64,000 bases of DNA from positions 847,253 through 911,252 of the forward strand of contig NW_006499435.1 of NCBI RefSeq assembly GCF_000471905.2. Direction: 5' to 3'. Positions 54,522-64,000 of this stretch are shown piece by piece. Below the pieces are notes generated by a model that had not been told where the DNA came from, made no database searches, and worked only from the letters and a program-made list of their open reading frames with translations. A program made the position numbers and the translations under genes. The stretch comes from Amborella trichopoda. Taxonomy: Eukaryota > Streptophyta > Magnoliopsida > Amborellales > Amborellaceae. Each line of letters begins with the position of its first letter. Position 1 is the stretch's first letter.

Positions 54522-57500
54522 GAAATTAGTTAGAATCCTTCATAATTTTTTGGTGAGTTAATGATGTTGCAACTGAGAGTCTGTTGTTTTTTCATTTCAT
54601 ATTAAAATAAGGGGAAGTAGTACCATAAGTCAGCGGCCTATGGGAAACCATAATCAATTGAGGTCAATCCCCATCCGATGCAATGGAGGGTGGGACCCCT
54701 AGAACAAGACACGACCCCACTCTCCATCAGCATCCATTTCATGGAGTGTGATGACCCAATTGACTGTGAGTCTATGATAGCCTGTCGAACTATAATGTAC
54801 TTCCCTTTAAATGAATGGATAATGTTCCCTTAAATAAATGGAGAAAGTCCTGACTGACTGGCTGGCTTTTTGTTCCCCAGTTGACAGTTTACCTGATTTT
54901 AGATCTAATTGACTTGCTATTCTTTTTTAATGCAGCTCCATCCATGCGGAATGACACCTTGAATCTTGGAAATGGTCTTGTGATATACATATTGACTCCA
55001 TTTGCAAGTCAAAGGCAACTTATGTCTTGGAGATGCCCCTTTCCTATAACCTTGTGTTGCTTAAGAAGGGAAAATATTGCAATTGAGCCGAGGCTCTTCG
55101 CGGAAGCTGTGTATAGTGTATTTTTTTCCTGAGATCTGCATTCTGCAGATTTGGCACATCTTTCTTCATGTAAGCTAAAGTACTTTTTGGCACATGAAGT
55201 GGAAACATGTTTGTATTTTTGGTGATAAAAGAAATAGTTTTGTAACACTTTCTTTATATTTACTGAATATGCTCTTCGGAAAAGATCTGTTCTGTGTTCT
55301 TCTTTAAGCTTCCTTAGTTTGTATTTTCTTTAATGGCTGAAAAGGGTTGTAAGTTACTTGGTCATATTTAACATAGACAATCCTCCAATTTTTATAAGAG
55401 AAGAAAGTTAACTTGTAGAAGCAAAGTGGATGAGCAGAGCCAAAAGACCTTTATTACATCATATTGTTTCTTTGGGTTCGATGAATGTTTTTGGGAGTCA
55501 TGTCAGTTAATTGGGTTGCTGGATACACAAAACAGCTAACCCATTACCCAGTGGGTTACAATCGTTGGAAGGGTCATTAAGAGATGCTATGTTCCTGACG
55601 ACTAGCTTTTAAATATGGGCACATCCTGTTGTCCCACTTCTGGTTGATATGTTCAACCCTTTCTTCATAGGGAACGTGCACTATGATCCAATGGAGGATG
55701 GAAAACCCATTGTCTACGTACTCATCACTGTTAACTGAAATGCTGCGCAACGATGAAAAGACTGGATCCACCATTTGGATTATTTGATGTTAATGGGGGT
55801 CCCTCTCTGTTGCAATTGACTATTTCATTGCACTGTGATGACCACTATTACCAATTGTTTACCGATGGGCTATAGTCTGATGTCCCTTTTGTTTGACCCT
55901 TTCATCCTATCACCTGCTGCACGAACAATTTGCTTGATTTGCAAGGAAATAGTGGTTGTGCTGTCTTACAGTTTTGAAACTGCAACAAGTTTTTGGAAGC
56001 TCATATGATATTATGCTTTGGCATTGAAATAGACAAGTTTTTGGAAGCTCGTATGATGTTATGCTTTTGCTGTTCTTGTGGAAAATTTCAATCCATACCT
56101 TGTTTTGCTTTCTAAAAATCATCTCAAGTCATGTATGCATATATAAATTATCTCAAATCATGTTTATGGTGTGACCGTATATAAAAGAAAAAGATCACGT
56201 GTATGGTGATTTCTCCCACACCCCCCCCCCCCTAAAAAAAAAAGTCATGTATGGTATGCGTATATATAGTTTGGTCATGCTGTCAGAATATATCCATGAG
56301 TATATAGGACTATAGCTTAGACACATAGCCATACAGATGTTAGTGCATCCGTGTGTGATTTTGTTTGTGTTCGGTATATTACAATAACTAGGTGGGATTT
56401 GTGATGTTCATTCTCTTGAGCTGTATTTATTTATTAGGATTGTAAGTCCAGTCAATATGACTGACTGCTGGTTACGGCTGAATGAGATTGAGTAATTGTA
56501 AGTTCACGTAGTATGGTTTCATTGCTTATAATAGAAATGTTTGTTAGCGAGTCTCTCAGTTCTTTTTAATGAGTTTGCGATTGTTCAAAATGAGCAAATC
56601 GAATCATGAATAAGGACAAGATCATCAGATTGCAAGGAGCCATAAAAAGTGATGGCCAATATGGAACATATGATATGGATAGTGCTCTTACAACTGTAAT
56701 GGAACATTATTATCCTGAAACTGTTTCCTCATTTTTGACACTTACGAACTAACTAAAGAGAACAGAGAGGCTCTCAAATAAAAACGATTAAAAGTTTCCA
56801 TCGTCTATTAGCTTATCTGTTCACTTTAGCCGGTCTGTTCATAGTTGTGAAAAATGAGAAATTTGAATGATGAATAAGGATTTAGACTGCAGAGAAACGT
56901 ATTAAGTGGTTGTGAAGATGGAACATATGATATGGATATTGCTCTTACAGCAACAGGGCACTGGTCTCTGGTTTCAATGGACGTGAAGGATGTTAAACTT
57001 CTCGGGTTGACCTTATGGAAGTCGTGGCCGCACAGTGGATTTCTGGGCAGATCCTTGAGCAAGGGTTTTATATATACATGAAGCATTGGACTTCGTTTGA
57101 ATAGTTTATTCAGGACTTGCACCGTCTGGATCTGACCAGATCAGAACTAGGTATTCCATCTTTACTTAGTCTTCTAGAGGGGTCCGCTACTTTTGGTTGA
57201 CATAACATAATTCATGTCTTTATTATAAGGGACTCATTTTAGCGTCTCTTGGATACTACTAACTAGCCTGTTAGGTTAAGTTGTTGATCATACAAATTTG
57301 TTGCTTACGTAGAAATGCGTTCCATAGTGTTACTTTTGTTTTTGGTTCTCTCACTTGCAATGATGTGCCTCTGTCTTGAGTTTAAATCTTGGTGGATTAG
57401 GAAATGCTGTGTTTGACATACACTTCTGAGACTTGTTGATAGCCTGGTGTTTCTCAGAATCACAAGGACCAAGGGGCTTACTACCGTGGAGGGCTCAAAA

Positions 57501-58447
57501 GATTAGTTAGGGATAAAAAAACTCTGGGTTAAATATGGACAGCAAGGTCATGGTTTTGGCTTGATTTGGGTTGAGGGTTTGACTATGATGGTTGAAGTTC
57601 AGATTCTATGATTAGATAAAGGCTTCTAATGTAAGCATGAAATGATGATTTGAAGCTCGAGGAAGGTAGGGAAGAAGTTAGGGTTATGAGAAATGGTTGG
57701 GGGGGTTTTCGATGATGTGTAGGGTTTGAATTAAGGGTTTCAATGGAGGGGAATATTGCTGGACGTCTACATGCCTATCAAGGTGATGGATGGGTTTGAA
57801 GGGAAGTAGGCGAGATCAGGGCCAAATTAGGTTTGGAGGGAGGGAACGTGAAGTGGATGTGGAAGGAGGTCGACTATTTATTGGGTTTTGAAAGGGTCAA
57901 CTTGTTGAGGTAGAAACACTGTGAAGAATCTGGTTGAGGGAATCATGGATGAGAAATGCCACATGAGAGGAAAGAAGTAAGGACCCAAGCTTACATGGGG
58001 AGAACTTCCAATTCACAAGCCAAGGTTTAGGAGAATATCTCAATTGAAAGAAGAGAAGGGGCTCTTACCTTTTGTGAGCGACTCTTCCAAACCTTGCCTA
58101 GAGCTGTAGAGTTCATTCTCTATGAAAGAGTTGAGTAGTTTCTCATCTAAGGGCAGCGTGTCAGCACAATTCAAAACCCTAATTTTATTGCTCAACTTGA
58201 ATTGATGTGGTTATAAGCCCGACGTGGGTGTTTATAAACACGTGAGACCCTCTTTATTTGGCTTAGCTTGGGATTCATGTTCTCTACTTTACTGAACTTC
58301 CTAATATTAGATAACTACTTCCTTTACAGCTCTAGGAACTAAATACTTACAAAACATTGAAAGAATCTTTCTAGACTCTTAAGCAAAATTGTAGAACTAA
58401 CTTGCAAAATAAGGAAATAAACAGCTTAACAAAAATTGGGTGAGGAT
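54522..58447. other. 3' flank of the HUA2-like gene and intergenic DNA, no gene supported
   Basis: The beginning is presumed 3' UTR; a possible UTR acceptor (TTTAATGCAG) lies at about 54926-54935. Local duplications: a ~51-bp unit 'CAAGTTTTTGGAAGCTC(A/G)T' twice near 55985-56070, and a diverged ~110-bp pair (56590-56705 and 56850-56960, both with 'GGAACATATGATATGGATA'). Open frames here are short, on both strands, and match nothing I know. Confidence 0.5.
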
Positions 58448-58840
58448 TGTATAAGGTGCCCACCTTATACCAAACAAGTAAGTTGTACCTAAGTTTTGTC
58501 ATAAGCTGTTGTTCCGGTGTCAGAAATCTTAAGATGGCTTGAAAATCCATGTTCAGCCCTAATTATGAAATTTAAATTTCAAAAACTCTGCAGATGGAGT
58601 AGATTTATAAACTCTTGAAACTCTTGAAAATAGACAGTCCAGATAACTTATTACAAGATGCACTATCTTTAGGACTTGAAATTCTTTTCTTTTTCTTTTA
58701 TATCCATAGATCTCAAGGTAGAGATGATCAATTGGAAGGTTTTCTGACTTTGGAGCACTCTTTCTACTGAATTTTTGAGGTGCACCTTACCTCTATTGTA
58801 TTAAAGTTACAATCTTATATATATCTTTTCCACAAAAATT
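58448..58840 (-). mobile_element. Family A MITE copy 16 (GGTG subtype)
   Basis: Left palindrome ATAAGGTG-CC-CACCTTAT (58451-58468); right 'GAGGTGCACCTTACCTC', 'TTAAAGTTACAATCTTATA', 'TATATCTTTTCC'. The reversed body has 'CAGTCCAGATAACTTATTAC' and 'AGAGATGATCAATTGGAAG'. This copy has a third version of the terminal palindrome. Confidence 0.6.
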
Positions 58841-61800
58841 TAGTGAGACTCCGCTTTATAATCTTTGGGGCCCACAATATCCTAGAAGACTGGTCTTTCT
58901 AGTTAAATTGCCTAGGTTACCTACTCTAGGGTTTCTAGAACTTCATAATGGAAAGAAAGAAATCTCACACACTAACAAAAATAAATTCATCTCCGATTTT
59001 TCTAACTAGCTTTCAACCACGATTTGAAGCCCGAGACATCTAATTAATGAAATACCATAGGTTAAGGATTGTAGATCTGAAGAGATTTCCGATTTAAGCT
59101 TTAGATAGTCCCAAACGGACATCTGGTTGAAAAGTGATGTCCTTCAAAAGCTGATGATATCACCTATACCACTCGTGTTTTCTTTTTTGTTGGCTAGTGC
59201 TGGAGTATCTAACGTTTTTTGGTCTGGACTGTTAGTAATTTCAACTTCAATTATTGTCTAATCTAATGCATATATCCTGTACTGCTATGTAGTAGGCCAG
59301 CATACATAGCCATGGCCAAGTAATTGGCTCCATATTCCCTTGCACGACCTGGGAATTTCTGTGAGAGCTCTTGGAATTATTTTCATTGATTGTCACTTTT
59401 GTCTGAGAATTGTTAGGCCTTGATAGATCTCCTTTCACTAGACCCTTTGTGAATAATAGCTTGCCTTGTTATTCAACAAAATATAATGGAATGCAGGAAT
59501 CATTTTCTTCAACCAAGCCATAATTTGAGTAGTGTTTTCGCATGCATATCTGTGGTAGGCGAGTGAATGTTTTTCCGTTCTCTTTCATACAATGCTGGTG
59601 TTACCTCGAAGGTTATGTTGGTCTTTTGTTCGATTGTATACTGTGTGCATATGTTTGTTGTGATTACATATATTTAAGTGCAAATGGCTGTGAAAACATG
59701 TTATTCGAGCATTGTATCTAAAATTTCTATTTGTTATTTTCTAGAATGTTTCAATTTCAACTTGCTATAATAACCCATGAGGCAAACATGTTTTCCATTT
59801 CTATGAAATTTCCCAAATGTTTATGCCTCTCAATATCCCTCCTACATCATGTGGGTGGGAAAAGAGAATTTGTGTTACTTACCCAAAAAAATTTCAAAGA
59901 CTTACCCCAAAAAAAAAGAAGTGAATTTGTGTTTTGCATCACACACAGGTGTCTGAGATGCCTTCAACTGCTTAAACCATGTCATGCTCCTGTGAATTTT
60001 TCGATGATTTTGAGGAGCGAAAACTGGGCCATTGTGATTGCTGTCAAGTTAATGAATTGTTGAAAATTTCAAGTTTGGAGAAAAATGATCATAGTTTCTT
60101 TCATATTTTGATGTGTTTGAGCACTCTTTGTTCTCTCTTAATCATCACATTGCTTACTCTTAAGTGAATATGAATTGCTAAGCATGTGATCGGAATTTTG
60201 GCTCACTATTTTCTAATAAGATGGTTCATTACAAGGAACATAACTTTGAAAAAGTCTTACTGTTTTGAATGGTACAAAACCTGGAAGCTGGAATCTGGAA
60301 CCAATGAATTGAATGGAATATTGAAGCCAGAAGCATAATTATTTAGATAGACCTTTTTCAAATGAATATGAAGCCATGGTGAAAGGACGCTCAAGTACCT
60401 GCATAGGTGCTTGACTTGTTATTGTTCTTTCATATGGTTTCATTCGCCTTTCTATAAATTTCTTGCCAAGAGTGTTACTGCAGGACAGTCTTCTTTCAAG
60501 ACTGGTATTACCCTCTATTTAACTACAAAATTTTCTGGCATTTCTTCATTCTTTCGAGACTGGTATTACCCTCTATTTAACTACAAATTTTCTGGCATTT
60601 CTTCAGAAACAAAGATATTGAAATAGATACATTTCCTCATGTATATAGAAGAATTGTTTTACTTGGATGGTGTCTAATTATTCTGGAAAATAATTTATGT
60701 CATGCAGGCAGAATCAATGTAGAAACTGTGACAGGTTGGGCAATATCGGAGTTGCTTGCTGAAGACGATGTCATTTCCAATGTCAAGTTAGTATGTTGGA
60801 CAATATGTCTCAAGAAAGAAATTTGGTAAGATTATAAATCTCTACTTGCTTTGATTTCTTCTGAAGCATACAATTTCTCGACAGCTATATGGTTTTAAAC
60901 TTTTAATGGTAGACAATTTGAAAAGAAAGAATCGGTCTAAAGAGGAAGTTGCTGTATTTTATTTTATGTTGTATGTCCATGATTTGTCACTATCACCAAA
61001 GCAGAAACTCACTAGACAATTGTGGCCAATTACCAGTCACAAAAATACTAGTTTACATGAGGAGGAGATTTTTTCTCTATCTTTCGTGCAGAAAACAAGA
61101 ATGATTTTTTAATGCATAGGAGTGAGCGTCAAGAAAGTATGTCATGATGTTATTGGAACCTCATGCTCTGTATTTAAATCTGATTATCAAGTTCTTGTAG
61201 AGCTGTGCCTTATCTGCTTGAAGGCATGCATTCTGGGTGCATTAGTATAGCTAAACTCTTCTTCTTTATAGTTAGCACATGAACAGGAGGGTTATGCCTG
61301 GTTACATGAAGCTTACAACCAGAGGGCATCATCTGAGATTGGAGTAGACTAGAAACAAGAAAGAAGCAGAACTAAGGATCCCATAATGAAAGGCAGAACT
61401 AAGAAAGCGTTAGAAAACCAACTGAAGGCGTAATTAGAGGTCAATGTAGGGTCGAACTTTGGTTGATCCCCTAAAGAAGTTCAAAAATCAGATAAGAAAC
61501 ACATGATCTGACTGTTGGGGACGTCTGATGTACTGTTATAAGTTCCAGACATTTAGGTCATAGCCTCCAGGTAAAACAAAAGCCTTGTCATCATCCCCTT
61601 TGTCATCTGTGATTTTGTTCAAGTCACAACCTAATGCAACCCTGCAATTAAAATTTTCAAATGACAAACCACAAGGAGCTAAGAAGTTTCATGTTCTGTT
61701 GGTTTCACACATGCAAGGGCATTGAAAGTGAGAGAAACCATTATCTATTGCCAGTTTTCCCTTCGTACTGCTCTCATGAGAAGTTCGGTTTTTAATAGAC

Positions 61801-62115
61801 AAAAAAAAGAAAATCTGGTGGTTTTTACTTTGTTTTATTTTTTATTATTTTTTGAAATTTATGGCAATCATATATTGCATTCATGGCTGACGTTCAAAGA
61901 GTTTATATGTACTAAAAAGTTTGGGATTCCTTTTGAGCCTAGTGTGTTTTGCTGCTTGTGTGTTAATTTCCATTATGTTCAAGGGACTTGCCACCTGCTT
62001 AATGTTTTTACTTCCGTAGGTTGAGTCCTCTGACTGTTTATTATTCTTGATTATTCTGACTGGGTAATGCTGGAGGAGATCTAGCATTAAAAGTGTTCCA
62101 TCTTTATTTAGGGAT
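58841..62115. other. Intergenic DNA, no gene supported
   Basis: A 56-bp tandem duplication lies at 60491-60606 ('GACTGGTATTACCCTCTATT', 'TAACTACAAATTTTCTGGC', twice). A few exon-like open stretches have splice-like borders (for example 60714-60790 after TCATGCAG) but do not join into a recognisable protein. Confidence 0.45.
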
Positions 62116-62338
62116 TGTATGCTATGAGACCATTTATCTTTGTTACAAAGATGTCAGTATTACTCCTGGCCATTAGATATCAAATTGGATGGCTTGAGAT
62201 GTGTCATGAAGTTCGAGAATTTTTCTTTTGAACTTTGTGTGTAGTCAATGTCACTCGTACAACCATCTGATTTGAAATTTGATGGATAAGAGTAATTGTG
62301 AGCTTCTTGTATGAAAAGTAAATGGTCTTTTTGTATAC
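62116..62338. mobile_element. MITE family C copy 3
   Basis: Left 'GTATGCTATGAGACCATTTA' then 'TCTTTGTTACAAAGATGTCA'; right 'GAGCTTCTTGTATGAAAAGT' then 'AAATGGTCTTTTTGTATAC'. The sub-terminal 'TTAGATATCAAATTGGATGG' pairs with 'CCATCTGATTTGAAATTTGA'-type sequence. Same layout as 13870-14030 and 40861-41076. Confidence 0.6.
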
Positions 62339-62654
62339 TTTTCCTTTTATTTATTGTAGAGTGTGGTCCCTTTTTGCAATTGGTATTCCTGAAACTGACT
62401 TCACAAAGACTTCCGAAGAAGACTCACTTGTTGTGTATTGTCCCCCGGCTTATAAATGTAGCATTTTATTTTTTTGACAAATTGGGTTTCAATCATATTA
62501 CAAAAATCCAAAGATAATCAAGACTTGGAAGGTTTCTGCTTTATAAAATTTATCTCTTTATGCTCTAGAAGAAATCCACAAGCTATATTTAATGCATGAT
62601 ACCTAGATTCAGGAAATTGTTGTATGGCATAATACTTAGATTCAGGAAATTGTT

Positions 62655-63020
62655 GTATGGCACGTTCTTATGGGATATACTCCCTATGGCTAAAACACCT
62701 ACCTAGGAGGATTTTCTGGATCTGAATTTTGGAATCCCATTAAGAATTACCAGATCAGTATTTTCAAAAGAAAGAAATTCAATTTTGATTTCCAAAGTGC
62801 TTAGATGTAACTGGCCAAAATTTTGAGGGTCTGTTCAATATTAGGAGGGTTTTTTTTTTCTCTGAACAACATATAGGGCATGCGAATTTCTTTTTTGTTT
62901 AGGCTTGTCACTGGTGTGAGGAGATTGCATCCCCAAATTTGGGGTCCTAAAAATGCTCGAGTTCAGTCTAATTAAATTTAGGATATCCTCCCACAGAAGC
63001 ATATAATCTTTTGGCAGTTT
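62655..63020. mobile_element. MITE family E, decayed copy
   Basis: 'CGTTCTTATGGGATATACTC' then 'CCTATGGCTAAAACACC', and near the other end 'GAGATTGCATCCCCAAATTT', 'GGGGTCCTAAAAATG', 'TAATCTTTTGGCAG'. It parallels 268-600; the second block is also at 50250-50370 in intron 5 of the HUA2-like gene. Confidence 0.4.
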
Positions 63021-64000
63021 AGTTTTTTTCTTAACGAACTTCAGCTTTTGTAGCTCAACTGTGTTTTCTTGACAAAGATCTTGGAAATTTGTGAGTTTTT
63101 GATCTCGTAGTTCTTTATCCCATATCTGATGTTATTTTTGTTCCAGCTCTTCTGTGGTTTTTCCATTTCGCTGTTTCTTTATTGCATAAGTGATTCTATC
63201 TATTATGAAAATGTTGTTGAGAAGAAATCAAATAATTGCCTTTATTCGCACTGGGGACTTTTGTGTTTGGAAAGGCTTCAATAGCTGTAAGTCTTATGTA
63301 ACCATGACATGGACACAGGTGTCTGACTTCATTGCATGTCCAGTGTTCAGACGCAGTGGCCAATATTGAGACATACGAAGACATGCCATACAATAATTAT
63401 CTTATAACAAAATTAAGAGATCATATAATAAATAGTTAATGTTAATTACACTTACACGTGGTAGACTGCACAAACATGCACAAGATGTACCCCAGCCTTG
63501 AGCTCTAGTACTTTCCATAGGGTCCACCATGTCTGGAGTTATTGACACGGTATCCAGATGTCGAAACGTGTAGCTACAGCAGTAATTGAGTTTCTCGGTA
63601 TTGGGTAAACATCAATGAGGGTTGCTATTAGCAAGAGCTTGCAATCTGTCCTGGGAGGTCCCAATCAAAGACAAGTACATCACACTCTCCATCACTCTGC
63701 TCTTCCGCACTCTTAGTGAAGTAACATACTAGCATGAAGAGTTTGTGAGGTGGTCCCTCATCAATCATTGGCCCACCATATTAAAAAGAAAATTAAAATT
63801 AATTAGGTTATTATTAGTGCATCAGCATATTTTTTAGTCCATAAATTTAAAAGATTCTTGTTGTGGGAGTTTAGGAAAAATATTGGTTTGGTTTTTATGG
63901 CGAATAGTAAATCATGGAATTTTAGTACATGAATAAGTTGCTGATGAAATAATAGTATATAGGCGTTTGACTTGGGTCCCAAACTTGTTCTTATGATGAT
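63021..64000. other. Right-hand end of window, no gene supported
   Basis: Around 63305-63390, 'ACACAGGTGTCTGACTTC' and 'GTCCAGTGTTCAGACGCAG' resemble the 'GTGTCxGACxC' repeats common in plant DNA. Nothing else recognisable. Confidence 0.4.

Noticed and set aside
59731..60063. 110-codon open frame downstream of the HUA2-like gene
   Set aside because: Cys- and Leu-rich sequence with no recognisable motif in AT-rich DNA, no splice-supported continuation; probably chance.
60714..60827. Exon-like stretch after TCATGCAG
   Set aside because: A short open piece with splice-like borders but no partner exon and no recognisable protein.
1..64000. A clustered metabolic, defence or otherwise functionally linked gene system
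   Set aside because: The five genes have unrelated, widely conserved roles and ordinary spacing; nothing suggests co-regulation beyond the divergent DJC76-like/PPR pair.

Overview
The window is nuclear DNA of a flowering plant. Evidence: GT-AG introns up to 5.5 kb, five protein genes of plant type (CLPP2, STT3B, a DnaJ-ferredoxin protein, a PLS-class PPR protein, a HUA2-like PWWP protein), plant L1-type and RTE-type LINE remnants, many small inverted-repeat transposons and long (GA)n runs. Two N-gaps (387 and 20 nt), one with the same sequence repeated on both sides, point to a draft scaffold assembly. The species cannot be fixed from this sequence. The 20-N gap and indel-type differences would fit a 454/Newbler-era draft such as Amborella, but that is a guess.

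Layout. 0-2.2 kb: a pile-up of one MITE family (called family A here) ending just upstream of the promoter of an intronless mitochondrial CLPP2 gene (2330-3076, +). 3-15 kb: gene-poor, with a degenerate tandem repeat behind CLPP2, an L1 endonuclease relic, a Mutator-like element filled with a GC-rich minisatellite (8.6-9.66 kb), a 75/73-bp tandem array (10.3-10.7 kb), a second Mutator-like element (11.4-12.0 kb) and several more family A copies. 15.5-21.9 kb: STT3B (+, six coding exons, 733 aa). 22.9-24.3 kb: a 471-bp inverted-repeat element with a perfect 9-bp target duplication, and another family A copy. 24.7-26.7 kb: a four-exon gene on the minus strand encoding J-domain + [4Fe-4S] ferredoxin + C-terminal membrane segment (DJC76-like). 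It is divergent to a PPR gene (27967-29844, +) across a (GA)n tract that holds the 387-nt gap. 30-37.5 kb: transposon graveyard (RTE LINE 3' end, long-TIR element, 5'-truncated L1 LINE with 18-bp target duplication, family A). 38.2-54.5 kb: a HUA2-like gene (+, 11 coding exons, about 1487 aa) with transposons in introns 2, 3 and 6, a gap-flanking duplication in intron 4 and one reading-frame break in its large exon. 54.5-64 kb: no supported gene; MITEs and small duplications only.

The genes are unrelated housekeeping or regulatory loci: organelle proteolysis (CLPP2), ER N-glycosylation (STT3B), plastid/organelle co-chaperone (DJC76-like), organelle RNA processing (PPR) and nuclear pre-mRNA/flowering control (HUA2-like). 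They do not form a pathway. The most unusual material is non-coding: family A, whose copies share one body but carry different, mostly self-complementary terminal palindromes.
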